Source: Trichostrongylus colubriformis
Lineage: Eukaryota > Nematoda > Chromadorea > Rhabditida > Trichostrongylidae
Direction: 5' to 3'
Assembly (NCBI GenBank): GCA_963978905.1
Contig: OZ022256.1
Span: 51,012,001 to 51,076,000 of the forward strand
Length of the DNA stretch: 64,000 nucleotides
Shown one piece after another: positions 12,801 to 25,495 of the stretch (position 1 is the stretch's first letter; the number at the start of each line of letters is the position of its first letter). The notes beneath the pieces are model-generated. The model saw only the letters and a list, made by a program, of their open reading frames with translations, did no database searches and was not told the origin of the DNA. Both the position numbers and the translations under genes were made by a program.

Positions 12801-15800
12801 CCCCGTGTTCTCTTATAGTACGAATTATTCAGTTGCCTTTGTTTTATATGTAGAAGTTGTCTAGATCATCATAGATCCAGATTCGGTTCCAAAGATCCAG
12901 ATACTTTCATTGATTTCGAAGGGGAAGGATTCTGTAGCGTCTGTATAATCCGCTCGTATGCCTTTTCACTGAAAACCTACCGAATAAATACACCTAGTGA
13001 TCTCTGATCATAGCCACTTCGGTGAAATCACTGTTGCGTAATATTGTCGCGATGAAGTCGCAAGGAAGAGAAAAAGAGGCTCAGGAAGAAGTGGAAAGTG
13101 GAGGAGAATGTATAAGAGGCGAGTCGTCCGCGAGGTGATTGGGCGCGTTGAGTAGGGGTATAAGGTGGGGTCGAAGTGGTGATGGAGGTGGTGGTGTGTG
13201 GCTGCGAGTTAATCGTCATGACAATAGTCGATGTGAAGTGTGGCGAGGCCAATTTTGAATAAGGCGGCCTCGGTAATCAGTGAAGACAGGCGGACACTGA
13301 GGCAGCGCCGTCGACGGCTAGACGCAGACGAGCTGCTGACGAAAGGAGTGTGTGATCGGAGGGAGCATACCTACCTCTCCCTCCCAACCAGCCCCTGTTC
13401 GTTGTCCCATACCCTATACTACGCACCATCACCATCACTACTTCCATCGGCACCATCACTAAGGATCACTGTGATGACGACGTGGTGAAGGAGGAGAAGT
13501 GGGAAATGGACTGGGGTTGACATTCGGCGGCGTCTACGACCGACCATCGCGGAGGACACCGTACAGCCAGCCATCCTAGCAACCTGGCGCTGGGCGCTCT
13601 GGGTGAACTGGGTTTGATGATTTAGATGTGCAGGTGGAAATCGCCCAGGATAATTATCCTCCGGAAGGTGATTACGGTGGTGGAGCGAAGGGGAATGAAA
13701 TAGTACGGTAGGTAGAAACTGATGAATGACGTCGAGGAATCGTAGACGTGAACACAAATCAAGTTCTTTAGCCAAGTTTACAGACGTACACTGCTGAGAG
13801 ACGTAATCCGGCTCAGTACGTAATCAGGAATAGGCAGGAGCTGATCGATGGAAGGACAACACGACCTATACACACTGCTGCTGAACTCACGTATCCCATT
13901 GATGTAGTCCGACTGGTCGTCATCGTGTACATTTGGTCAGGAAACCCGATAGAGGTTATTGATAAAGTGCACTGAAACGCATTTGGGCGTGCTCACGGCG
14001 CTTCTCCTTTGAAATGGTGTCCCGTCGACGGGATAAGAAAATCGTGAAGAACACTTCGAAGGACAAATCGGATTCCATCCGCGTCAGCCATTTTTTCAGC
14101 ATGAAAAAAGGTGAAAATCGAGAAAAACCTGAGGAGATAATTTTGTCCAGATGAACGATCTATGAAAGCGAATCTAAAGCCTCAAGAGGAGAGAAGGTGG
14201 CTTTCAGGTGGATTTTTCTGTTAAATCCTAGACACTACGTGGCTACATTACTGCCACTTCTCTCGTGCCACATTCGATCGAAATTGCCAAGACCTTGAAA
14301 GGCGAGTAATTGAACCGGCCACGATGTATAGGAGGAAACCCTAAACAGACTGCTGAGGAACACTCACGTATAAACAGACATACTGAGGAAACAAGATGTG
14401 CGCGTTACTCAACCTTGACGGCTTACGTATCGGCCAAATATCGTGGCCAACCATATCCCAGCCCACGATGTGATCACACGGGGAGGAGTAGGGGTGCGAA
14501 ACAGAGGCTATGGGAACAAAGCTTTTCATCGCGTGCACAAATCGGGTTTTCTTCCTTGACTGAGGTGAGATGCCTAACGTGCGTGGCTAGCTGGCTATCT
14601 CCGTTGAAGAAAGTTCCCATGGCTACTCCAGATAGTATCCTTTCAAAATGATATGAGTCACCTACAGATTTCCCGTTTATTAAATGAATATCAAAAAGGC
14701 AGCGCTAGTATTGGTCTAGACGTTGGATAACGGGGGCTCTCCGGGGAGGCGAGACTTGGGATGCTTTTCTCATCAGCCTGATAGGCTTAATTACATCTGC
14801 ATGTGGCCGTGTTGATAAAACCTCGTCACTACGTAGGCGATCTTTGTAAACGAGCACATTCAGCAAGGGGGAAATCCACAGAATCCATGAAAAATAACTC
14901 CAAACGCTTATTGATTAACAGTTGAACCGTGAAAAAACCTGCATCCAGAATGGGATTGGTTATCCAACGGTTTGTGGAGATGATTCACCGTCAGCTAACC
15001 GGAGAAAGAGCCGTAACGACGAAAATTATCGTACGAATTGAAACGGAAATGATGATAGCGGTCGTGGTTGTCGTCGTGGTCGTGGTCGTCGTGGTTGTGG
15101 CAGATGGCTAATCAACCACACATGGCGGAGGCAGAGTGATAAACCGGATGTCGGCCCTGCCTCGAGCCTCTTCCTATTCCTCTCTACCCTTGTCTCTGAT
15201 GTGCCTTTCCACCGCCGTCCGCTTTTGATAGCAGCAGATGCGATCGCATATGCGACAACACAACAATCACTCAATAACCATCTATCACAGGACATGCCCA
15301 ACTGGTATACGGACGAACATCACGAACTGATAAAATCCTGCACAAATGCTTGCAATGATTAATCGATCGGTCCTCGCCTGCCAATGATCCTCCCCGTTCC
15401 CATGAAATCCTGTTCTCATCAACCATCTTGAAATATGCCATGCATGATATCTTCGTTTAGGTTTATAGAGATCTTGGGAACGAAATGAGTGTATCCAGTG
15501 GGGTAAAGGTCAATATCAAACTTGGAGGTTGACAGGGTATGATGAAGAGCTATTCCATACGATAGGTTAGCCAGTAGTAACGTAGTTAAAAAATACCGAA
15601 GGTCAACCGAAAAAGTTGAACAAAATATTCGAATAATTGTTGGTTCTCTCGGTTGAATTAACTAATATAAATTTCAACAACGGTAGAAGGAACCTTTCCA
15701 ACCTCAGCTCCCCCCAACTTGTTGATCAAATTTTTCAGATCAGCTCTGATGATAAAGCGTGTCTTGGACTCACTAAGTTGATGGTTACTGTAGGCTATGG

Positions 15801-15906
15801 CCGCTGTATTTGGTACCCAAACATCCAAAAAGTTCTCACATCCAAAACCATCGACAGCGGGTCAGTAAAGACTGACCCCAAACTGATGTTCCATACAGGG
15901 TAAAAC
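9822..15906. other. noncoding, no gene recognised
   Basis: Mixed AT-rich sequence with a GC-rich island at about 13.0-13.8 kb that has no assignable exon. Frames at 13028-13775 on both strands are rich in Ser, Pro and Arg and look like composition effects. Includes the GTC/GTG simple repeat at 15059-15102. Confidence 0.4.
15059..15102. repeat. (GTCGTG)-type simple repeat
   Basis: Imperfect GTC/GTG/GTT trinucleotide run, similar in composition to the ACC/GTG run near 7.0 kb. It explains the poly-Val tail of the frame at 14929-15111. Confidence 0.8.
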
Positions 15907-16033
15907 CTAGCGTCGAGGGTAATTCTTCGAAAAGTACGACTTCCCGATCGCCAACTCAAAATACGACCTCCACTGGGACCTCGACCCATAGTGACTTTGG
16001 TTTCCCGTCTCATACCTGAAGAATGTGATGAAG
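15907..16033 (-). CDS. exon candidate, unidentified basic protein
   Basis: A 127-nt open segment bounded by a TATTTCAG acceptor and an AG/GTTTTA donor, phase 1 in and phase 2 out. It encodes a Ser/Arg-rich stretch including GMRRETKVTMGRGPSGGR. A possible partner exon on the same strand lies at about 16.56-16.67 kb (reads MGFHEYSEEGILDFEL), but the phases do not join directly. No family is recognised. Confidence 0.25.
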
Positions 16034-16874
16034 CTGAAATAGTGAAGGATGGGACAAAATCCTTCAAGTTCTTTGAAACCTTCTCGAAGGAAAATTTTGC
16101 ATGAATTGTTCAGTTTTTGTAGCAGAATAGCATAGTATGCAGCATAGTATATAGAATTGTCTCCAAGCTCTCTACCACTTTTACGATGAATTATGTAAGT
16201 ATCTCTGAATAATTGAGAATAAACAAACCAGCAAATTCAGCAAACTTGGCGACTTTATCATGCATCACTTGAAACCGATAAGTGGAACGGCAAAGTTCAT
16301 TCCAGGAAGCTCCTCGAGAACAGGATCTCAAAAAAGTTCAGTATACAACGTTGAGCGCATAATAAAAAGCTCCCTTATGATACCAATCGTCTGAGCCTAC
16401 CGGTGCACATACATATGATGCACAAAGTGAATATCAATTATTCCGAAGCAAAATCAGTACTGCCGGCAAAACGAAGCCTTCGGGAGCGGCAGAAGTGTGA
16501 AAACGCGTTCCATTTCCAAATAGGTAGGTACAACTCGTAGGTATGAAGCTGGAGTCGTTACAAAACACCATTGATGCACGAAGAGCTGAGGCTTGAATCT
16601 CTGGTGACAATTCAAAATCTAATATCCCTTCTTCACTATATTCATGGAAACCCATTGAAGATGCCTGGCTGTTGATGCTGCAGCGATTCCTACCTAATTC
16701 GCCTAGAAGGCTATAAATTCCCACCGACGAATGTCAGTTGATAACGTCGTTTACAGATATAGCGCTTAAACCTAACCATAACCATCACATCCCTTTCTGG
16801 CACCTCAAGTAACAGTACTGAAAGGGAAGGACGCTGCATGTCGTAGATCTCCATCATTCGCATTTGTATCTCGT

Positions 16875-17419
16875 TTAATTCACTGATGAAACGCTTCGTT
16901 CACATCGTGGCAAATACCATTGACTGATGAAAACCGATACCCAGTGATATCTGACGGCTCGTGGGTGAAGTACAAAAAAAAGATAAAAAGATTTGAATTA
17001 TCATAGGGTAAGCCATACTTACCGAAATTTATCTGAGCCATACTTAGAGAAATGCATCTGACTATTCGCAAACCAAACCTGTGCACAGCGAAAGAAGGAG
17101 GAAGTCTGCGAGAAATTGAAGAGAATAGGAGGAAGGGAAGCAAAAGTACGTGATTCAATAAATTAAGTAGGAGTTATATACTGTGAAATACGTATAGACT
17201 AGTTTATATAAAAATCCTTACTATCCTCCTCAGACCATATAAAACTAGAGAATAACCAAATATAAAAAAGTACAACAATCGGAAAGTTTGAATCACTGGA
17301 AACTTCTCACTGACAATAAGTTTTTGAGCGCAAAATCCGATCTTATCTGCTTGGAACACTGAAGTTTTCAAGGTTTCAAATGGATTGATATTGACGTGGC
17401 AGTACACGGGTTGGAACAA
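16875..17419 (-). CDS. possible 3' part of a gene with homeodomain-like segments
   Basis: Two exons join in phase: 17023-17078 (acceptor GTGCACAG, donor GTAAGTATG) and 16875-16950 (acceptor CGTCAG, stop TAA 16875-16877), with a 72-nt intron. The first reads VWFANSQMHFSKYGSDKF. WF-x-N-x-x-M-x-F-x-K resembles helix 3 of a homeodomain, and an intron just before VWF is common in homeobox genes. The invariant Arg after the Asn is missing. A frame just upstream (about 17290-17419) reads FQADKIGFCAQKLIVSE, recalling helices 1-2 but shortened. This could be a divergent or decayed homeobox gene, or coincidence. The splice signals are better evidence than the homology. Confidence 0.25.
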
Positions 17420-18902
17420 GCAGCTTATAAAATGACTAGCAGAAATTCTCGCCAGCTCTCAACTGAAACTCCACTTCTCCCTGTTGTCACCTATACGCTG
17501 CCGAGTTTACAGAGCTACTGGCCCTTCGGAAAAATCCGACCGATCTCATTTATCAGATGTGAAATGCATTTTTATAAGAATCAGTTAATATTCGATATAC
17601 TAGCATGACCACAGTAATGAACTAGTGCACACCAGTATTTTTACTAGGGTAAGTAGTGATGATGCTCTACAGTGCATAGTAGTACCTCAGAAATTTTGAA
17701 AAATACAATAAAATATATAGTAAAAGGTGATTATAAAGCCTAATTTGTAAGACGTAAATATGTGACTTATGAAGGGGTTTGTATCGCGTTCTCAAAGCTG
17801 ACCGCAGCCGGACGACTACGCAACAACGCGCAGCGTACTGTAGTTACAGTATCCATCAGAATCACCCACTTAACCTGATTCCTAACAGCCCAGTTTGATT
17901 AGAAAACTTTGCTGGAATCTTTCAGAGTCTGAAAACGTTACCTTCGGATATTTAGAAAGGGAACAACAAGGAAGTTTACCTGTGCTGAACGTTTATAGTT
18001 AACGTAACAAATTCAGGATATCTTGGAAGTTTCAGGAACCCCGCCTTTTTTTACGCAAGCGATTCCAATCTGATAGTCACGAACTGGGACAACGTGACTG
18101 TTTGTGTGCTAGCTGAAGTGTAGGCTGGTGTGTGTAGATGATTTGAACTTTCACTTGATCTAACACCGTAGTGTGACGACGATTCGATACAACAAAAGCC
18201 CTATCCCAACATATCGAGGGCGGTTCTACGACTGAATTTGTACTTGAATCGTGCCGAAGTGGACACTACTTGAGACCAGCACTCGGTGGCCATCGCGTCG
18301 AATCGCTACGTTCCACGTTTCGTATGAAATAAGCGCGTAATATCGTGCGTCGTGCAAAGATCCGGTGTCTCAATGGGGATCCTTAATGGACCGAATGGAT
18401 TCAAGCCAGAGTCAGAGCTTAGCAGGCTGGGAATGTATGCCGTAACTGATCACGAAGATTTGATGAGGATCTTCTACCTACAAGCAGAATAGGGGAGACA
18501 GTTCAAATACTAAACTGAAAACCTGAATTAGACTAAAACAATTTCTGGCTTAGCACTAGGACGTGGCTAGATTCGAAAATAGGTCGTGAGTCAAGGAGCT
18601 ATTCCTATGTGACAGTAGTAGTATTGCGGCGCACGTATTTTACTCATAAACCTTAAATCACAGCTGACAAAGCCACTAATTGATCACTACAGAAGGCTGA
18701 GACCACCGGATAACGTTCTCGAAAGTTCTCGGAAATACCAGAAAAAAATTGCCTACTGTGAAGCTTTAATCCCACCAACGATCCTCTTGCCTACCACATT
18801 AGCATCACTTGAAAGGTTAAAGGTTTTCAAGTCTAATAAGAAAGACAACCGAGAAGTAGTACTCCAAACAAATAAGTGCATAATAAACGGCTAAAGGAAT
18901 CG
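17420..18902. other. noncoding, no gene seen
   Basis: AT-rich with scattered short frames; no splice-supported exon or repeat was recognised. Confidence 0.4.
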
Positions 18903-19300
18903 TCCACGGAAAAATGAGTTTATCTGTTACCCATATATGTCTTTCTGTAGTATTTGCCTAATGTGGTCCGCATGCAAAGTTCCACACGAAAAAGCGAGGG
19001 TTTGGCTAAGATGCAGCACCACAAAGTCTCGGCGGAATGGTCGAGGCCTCCGAGCAAATGCCCACCACGTCGTCCGCCGCGGTCGGAGATGAATTGTAGG
19101 AAGAGAAAGTTACGTGAATAGTCCCACTCTCTAGTTCCAACAGAAGCGGCGGACGACGGGGCGTGCATCAACTTTGAGGCCCGCTTCCTCGACTTTAAGG
19201 AGCTGTATCATACGAATTCTCAATTTTTCGCGTAAAATTTCGCTCTTATTAGACAAATACAACATAAATATATGGGTAACAAAGAAACTCATTTTCCCGT
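18903..19300. mobile_element. MITE-like element with ACCCATATAT termini
   Basis: Inverted termini: the left end reads AAATGAGTTTATCTGTTACC and the right end is its approximate complement (GGGTAACAAAGAAACTCATT). The inside is GC-rich and has no transposase frame. Related ends recur at 20185-20412 and 52965-53235, so this is a dispersed non-autonomous family. Confidence 0.6.
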
Positions 19301-19574
19301 GAACGATTCTCTATACATAAAGAAATCGATGAAACTATCATGTAAAGGTCTTTGTAGGAAATAGCGGGAAAGATTCTTTTGCGCGGCAGTGAACCGACAG
19401 CTGGTTGACCCATCGGGGAATCATATTTCCACTGTGGTATCATTATACCGCCACCAATCTCTTCAACATGCTACGTTAGTCTACAAGGTAACAGCTTCCT
19501 TGTACTAATACATATGTGCTCGGACAGCTTCCACTTTGACGCACTCAAAAGCTTTATACCTTCTGAAATAAAAT

Positions 19575-19775
19575 ATGGCTATTATATCAAATATTGTTGT
19601 TAATATTACCAGTTCAAGCCAATATCCAGACCAGTCACCAGCATACTTGGTTCGTAGTATCGACCGCCTACAGGATAAACTGGAGCATTCTGATTCTTAC
19701 AAATTGAAATTGAAAAATTTCAATGGCCTACTCGGATCGCCACTAGACCTGACAGATGTTCCAGCCAGTCTCTGA
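19575..19775 (+). other. open frame of uncertain status
   Basis: A 66-codon frame from ATG to TGA, with no splice or homology support. It has ordinary amino-acid composition but sits between repeats. Recorded as uncertain rather than as a gene. Confidence 0.12.
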
Positions 19776-20184
19776 TAAATCATCCGAATATTTCATTGAA
19801 TGCATAACTTCAAATCACTGTGAGGCTACTCTGCACTTTTGGATTGAAGTCCCCTGCCTACTAGTCTTCGGGTTGTCATTACGCAAATAGTATCTCAGGT
19901 GAGAAAATGGGACCTTACGTCTGGACTAGACTCCAATTCGCATTACCTTTATATGGATGTGGCTTTGACTGGAAGTAAACCGGTTCAGTCTAAACTTAGC
20001 TTCGTAAATTGCTCAATTACAATTTCTTTAAGTAGTATGGTAAAGTTAGTACCACTACTTGAAAATGTCACCTGAAAGGTCGACACCGCTAGTCATTACC
20101 TTATAAAGCTCTATGGAAATATTGAAATAATTGGCAAATGTGGTGTTTACTCTGTCAAGAGCACTACCTTGAACTGTTGAAGGA

Positions 20185-20412
20185 ATCGTGAAAAGGAAAA
20201 ATAAGTTTATGTATTTCCTTCTGTCCACACTGTGTCTTCGACCGCGGCGGACTACGGGGCGGGCACTTACTCTGAGGCTCCACCATCACTGAGAAGCTCC
20301 ATCTTAGCCGAAAGCCGACCTTTTTAAATGGAACATTGCTTGCGGTCCTCATTAGACTAATATGACATAAATATATGGGTGACAGATAAATTCATTTTTT
20401 TTCGCGCACCAT
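20185..20412. mobile_element. MITE-like element, second copy of the ACCCATATAT family
   Basis: The right end (TATATGGGTGACAGATAAAT) matches the right end of the element at 18.9-19.3 kb, and both contain GCGGCGGAC-type internal sequence. The left end is diverged. No coding frame. Confidence 0.5.
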
Positions 20413-20487
20413 TCCTCTAACAGTTATTGACTGCTCCTGCCACTGATGAAAAATTGGCTTTAAACATTGAAATAACCGATTGAACTA

Positions 20488-21342
20488 TTAGGTTGGACGG
20501 GAAGTTCTGGGACACTTTTTGTTTTTTCCTGTAGAAACCTGTAAAGCTTCGGGAGCATTTGGTAGTGGGGGGTATATGAAGCGTCTGAAAAGGGCTTCTG
20601 AATAGCACATTCATATTCTCTACGGCTTCAACTAGCAGTGAATTTACGGCAATTTCGCGAAAGGTGCGAAATTCACGAACACCGCCTCGGTTCCTCAGCA
20701 TGCGAGGCCACTAACAAAATTAACCAGTCGATGGACCCAGGTACTGTCTCTCATATGGCGGCAGCCCGATGGCTCGATCGGCTCAAATTGGAACAGGAAA
20801 ATATTCAAAAAATTGCATTGAGAAAAAAACTTTTTTTTTTTGAAAATTTTCAAAAAAAATAGGAAACTGTTACCATCCAACACGACAGCCACTGCCGATC
20901 TCTACTGCAGGCAATTGGACACCGGAGCGCCAAAACTTACCGGAAAAATGGACCAAGACCTCTTCCTCCACGATAACGCTCACCCACATGTGGCAAAGTT
21001 GGCGTGTCAAAGGATCCAGGACCTCGGCTGGACGACGCTTCCCCACCCACCATATTCCCCGGACATGTCCCCAACTGACTACCACCTATTCCGGTCGTTG
21101 AGCCACTTCCTTGACGGGCGACAGTTCAAAGATGACGACGATCTCAAGAGCGGGCTCCAGAACTTCTTTGACCAGAAGTCTCCCGAATTCTACCGGAAGG
21201 GTATCTACGATCTTCCTGAGCGTTGGCAGTACATTGTAGATCACGATGGTGCATACTTTGGTGACTGAAGTTACATGTGAGTAAAATTAAAATAAATTGA
21301 ATTTTTCTCACAAGGTGTCCCAGAACTTCCCGTCCAACCTAA
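20488..21342 (+). mobile_element. mariner element, internally deleted (855 bp)
   Basis: Perfect-looking terminal inverted repeats (TTAGGTTGGACGGGAAGTTC at the left, its complement at the right, then CTGGGACAC) flanked by TA duplications at 20486-20487 and 21343-21344. The left inner part encodes the N-terminal helix-turn-helix (RLGSSACEATNKINQ). The right part (frame ending TGA 21266-21268) encodes the C-terminal catalytic region with HDNAHPHVA and YSPDMSPTDYHLF, the second and third acidic positions of the mariner triad. The segment between them, which should carry the first catalytic Asp, is missing. Full mariners are about 1.3 kb, so this is a non-autonomous deletion derivative. Confidence 0.92.
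20840..21268 (+). pseudogene. mariner transposase C-terminal fragment
   Basis: A 142-codon frame whose last 110 or so residues are a mariner transposase C-terminus: HDNAHPHVA, then LGWTTLPHPPYSPDMSPTDY about 20 residues later, then LPERWQYIVDHDGAYF near the end. The first about 20 residues are A/T-rich read-through of the deletion junction. It lacks the DNA-binding domain in frame and the first catalytic Asp, so it cannot encode an active enzyme. Confidence 0.88.
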
Positions 21343-24300
21343 TAGTATGTACCTACTGGTGAAAGGAGAGAGGTGGTGGACGCAAACAGACATTTGTCGA
21401 TGAGATCATTTGATGATTATGCAAATACAGAACAACAATGAACTCCAACCAACTGTTAGCACAACCCCTGTCGATGTCGATGGTCCCAGGCAACGTCACG
21501 ACACTATCCCATTACCAGTTACTGAGTGACTCATTTGATTACTTTTATCAGCTTCTACCATTGGCAAAGGGCACTCTGTGAGTCATTATTCTCCGTATTT
21601 CAATTAATACTGTGATCAGTGCTCATCGGCTATGTCTCAACCCCAAAAATATCGACTGTTTCACAAGGACCAATGAATCTTAAAAAATTCAACAACTTGT
21701 CCTGCCCCCCCCCCCCCCCACCCCGCATCAGTATAAGCAGTAGTTTGACACCAGTAAGAGTAGTTTATGTAACTCAGCCATCCGAGAGACTCCCTGCTCT
21801 GAGGCTATGTAGATGGAATTTGCGAGTGTAAACAGTTAAAATTGAGAATTACTCTCGGGCTTCTTTTGAGAAATTTGATCAATTCATCATCATCGATCAT
21901 TGCTATCTTACATACGTTGTAAATCCATCCTCTGATAGCTCGACAATCCATTAGTTTCTTGTTACTGTTACACCCATCTATTCTTAACTTAAAAAACATA
22001 AAATAATATTATCTGAGATCCCGCTAGTGTATAAAATAAACTATCAATCGAGTTCTAGTATTCCGATTACAACGATTTTATACGTGTCCTACCCATAGAA
22101 TTTATTCGGTTTGATTTCGGAGAATTATTTGTTTAGGAAGCTCGAAGTACCTATAAATTATTTTACCATACTTAGCACTTACGCTTCGGAAAGCTTCTGC
22201 ACTGGAGTCACCTGAATATTTAATTCTAGGTTTAATTATAGAGCTTCGAGATCAGATTTTGCTATGATAGAAGTTATCGGAGGATTGAAACGTTTGTTTG
22301 AAATAGTGATAAAGGCCAATCACAACAACAAAAAGTCCATCGTACCGATTATTAATGTGTATCACTTAATTATTCAACGTAGGGACCAGAGAAGACCGGT
22401 TGGTTGCCACACAATCAAGCAACAACGACCATTTGAAATTGGGATTGGTTACTACAAAATTTAGATCTGCTTTGAATCTCATGGTCAAAGCCGGGTTCAC
22501 TAATTACCATTGAGAACCTACTGCCTGCTCTCTGAGACGACTATCTCAATCCGATCGCGGCGAGCTGGAATGAGATGATGGTGGCGATGGTGATGAGTGA
22601 GTGACGGAATTCGATTCGAGTACGTAGGTCGGGTAACCTTGAAGGTTACGCTGTTGTCCTAGTTTTGAGTTAGTTTGAAGGTGGATCACATTTCACGCCT
22701 CGTAATCGCTCACACACGGTAATTGAGGCGAGTGTGTGTGTGTGGAAGAGGTTCGGCGAGGCGAAGAACGTGATGGGGTGAGGAGGAGGAGGAGGAGTAG
22801 GAGAAGAAGGACGGCACGAGAAGAGGTAGTGTGTTGAGTTGATGAGTGGAGCGCCACGGTGACAATGATGGGGGCACTGCTGACGAGAAGAACTTGCTGG
22901 TACCCGATGGATAATGTGAGTCGGGCCCACGTCACACTCACCCACACACTCCAACCATCCCCCAACTAGGACAAACTGTACTTCAATTACTTCACGGTGA
23001 TTAAGAAGGCGGACGGAGGAGAGATTGTGGCCAGCAATGATTCGCGAACATATTCCAGTCATCGTTGACGATCCCTCATTTCCTCGACCGTAGCTTGGAA
23101 TACCCTAGTTCGGCAGAATCAGGGGACCTCCCGTCACCGTTCTAGCTTCTTGGTGGCCAAGAACCTTAGCGATACCCACACTTACTACTTCGAAAATCGA
23201 CAAATAATTTCTAAGCGACTTCATCAATTCGTTTTCGAGCTGAAAATATGGAGACTTCATCAGGAAAAAGTAAAATTTAAGGAAAACAGCAGGCAATTTC
23301 AATTCTGCTGGGAAAAACGCTGAATAAGGCTGCCTAGTAATACCCCTTCTCTGCATTACTTGACATACGCCTGCAGAGAACTGGCTCATCGCAACCATAC
23401 AGTAATCCTCTTTTGAGAAGAAGGAGTATCGTAACACAGATCATTTGTAAGAACGACTTTCTGCTTAACCGTGTTGGAATTCTCTTAGCTCACGGAAACT
23501 TGTCAAACGTAATCAAAACTCACCAATGAGTAAAAATTAGGAGGAGCGCTATGTACGGTAGCCCCACCCGAGATTAACGGCCCCACCTATATTTACTATG
23601 TATATATTGTATTATTCGCTGCCTAAGTATTGATGTGAGAGCTCGCAGTAGTTCCTACTTGGCCCCTAGGACCACTCGACGACAGCTATGAAATACATCT
23701 TCTCACAACCCATAAAATCGCACTCATGGCGATTTCAAAAACGGTATCAGAACACTCGACCCTTGGTTCGAACCCGTTCAGTTGACTCCAAACCTTCCAT
23801 ACTTCCAAGATCACTTAGTGAGGCACTGCTGTAAAATGGTAAATCCTGACTCGCACATCTACTGATCCTTAAATTTCATTATTCAAACAAAATGAGCATT
23901 TGAATGTCCCGTAATCCCGTATCAACGTCGAACGAGTGGCGCATACCAGAACGTAAAGGTTACGCGGTGACTGCTTCACGCGATGAGTTCTTCAATTCCG
24001 ACAATTAATAGACACATATGAAATCAAACACTGGTACACATGTTTGTCTTTGATCATTTAATAGCCCGTCATTTGATAGCTCGACTACGTAGAACCCCTG
24101 CCATTACTAATAACTGGGTGGTGAACTGACGGCTTAGCTTGGCCATTCACTGAACTGCTGCAGGCGGGCATTTGAAAGCCAAATGAACAATGAGCAACCT
24201 CTTCATACAAGTGTTTTAGTGATGCCGTGTCCACCCTGTGCATCAGTACAAGTCGATAAAAAGAAGCCCATCAGATCAGGAGAAGGTTTTTAGCTTTCTA

Positions 24301-24530
24301 TAGGCGAGTAAACACCATGATGATTGTCTGGAAGCATACAAAACGTATAATAAGTACAGATGGGCGAAGGTAAGCCTAACGACACCGGTAACACAGCTAT
24401 GGATGACAATAAACTGAGAGTAACTGATCTCGGACCATGACGAAGAAGCAAGATGAAGAAATGTGCCCAGTGATAGCGCAACCGAACATGTGAGATATGG
24501 CGGCACCGATGCAGCAAGTCATGGTTTCTG
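21343..24530. other. noncoding, simple repeats
   Basis: Contains a poly-C run (about 21706-21719), a purine GGA run (about 22780-22812) and a GT-rich stretch near 22730-22745. The open frames at 22670-23062 on the minus strand come from the GGA/CTC run. A minus-strand frame at 23105-23437 has weak coding character and no clean splice sites. No gene is called. Confidence 0.4.
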
Positions 24531-24534
24531 TTTT

Positions 24535-25215
24535 ACAGGGTGATTATCACATGTAAAGGGCGATAATGGCTGATAAAGCGATTTAGCGTGTGATAATGAA
24601 TGTTCGAATTACCCCTATGAGACAGCTCACGGAAGAAAATGCAGACCTTTATGAAAAAGATAAGAAAAGCTTCACACGGAGAACGCTATTAACAGTACGA
24701 GGAGAGACGTGATAGCGGGTGATAAGTCGATAGATTATTCATAATAATATTACACCGCGTCTGACGCTGGGTGATAAAAGATTGATAGGAGTCTCATAAA
24801 GACACTGGGCGATGAGGCTATTGATCGTGTTCGAGCTACAACAACACGGTAACAGTGGCAACTTTCAAAATGAAATGCCCAAAATTCGTCTGATACGAAT
24901 TGACAACAATAAGGTACATTAGATTGAGCTTATCGTAGAGGATAAGCGAATCAGTGATGATAGGAGTCAAGATCGCAGACTAAAGGTGATTGAAGGTATC
25001 CACCTGTATCATATTTTATCACATGGCACATTATACCATATCATACATGTCATATCTTATCACATGATGAGATGTCAAGTCTATCACCTATCTACTTCCA
25101 CACCTGATAAACTATGTTCTAGTATATGATATCGATAGAGTTATCGATAATCTGTTCGAGCATAATGGTACGACACGTGAAACCGTACGTGGTTTATAAT
25201 GCATGATAAGATAAT
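24535..25215. promoter_or_regulatory. cluster of GATAA/TTATC motifs
   Basis: By eye, roughly fifteen GATAA or TTATC cores fall in about 680 bp, several as the extended TGATAA or TGATAAG (for example near 24571, 24592, 24721, 24773, 25105 and 25204) or as TTATCA on this strand (near 24544, 25017 and 25054). In nematodes TGATAA is the target of endodermal GATA factors. Whether this is an enhancer or a degenerate repeat cannot be decided from sequence. A weaker continuation lies at 25.70-25.88 kb. No neighbouring gene start is evident. Confidence 0.4.
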
Positions 25216-25384
25216 TGATTGTTTTTAAAGAACACCGGACAGGTAAATTTGGAAGACTGTGGATTAAGAAAGTCGGAGTGTTCAGCAGTGTGAAAATAGG
25301 GAAAGAACGAGACAAAACGAAGAGAAACCCGAGAATTAAGAATCCGAAATCCTCATTATCTCTCGCATTCCTCTGCGTCACTAG

Positions 25385-25495
25385 TTGGGGTAGATTGCAG
25401 ACGTGGGGAGAGGCTAAATCAGCCAGCCGCGAACGTTGTCCCGCCTTCGTCGGCGACTCGTCTGGTTGCAGGACTGCAGGGCGACAGGTGGTGCT
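25385..25495 (+). repeat. dispersed repeat with core CGCGAACGTTGTCCC (copy 1)
   Basis: The core GCAGACG-x-GGGAGAGGCTAA, then CAGCCAGCCGCGAACGTTGT, then CGGCGACTCGTCTGG recurs at 43768-43862, 51285-51372 and, inverted, 59438-59560. It accounts for the overlapping open frames on both strands at 25112-25643. No coding capacity is recognised. Confidence 0.65.

Noticed and set aside
13028..13775. Several 60-118 codon frames on both strands
   Set aside because: Ser/Pro/Arg-rich low-complexity products of a GC-rich patch; no frame stands out and no exon boundaries fit.
22670..23062. 130-codon minus-strand frame with poly-Pro/Leu
   Set aside because: Created by the GGA/TCC run; a second frame of similar length overlaps it.
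23740..23790. GGTTCGAACCC, a perfect pol III B box
   Set aside because: No A box at the right distance and no cloverleaf. A related sequence at 39.69-39.72 kb shows it is a dispersed repeat.
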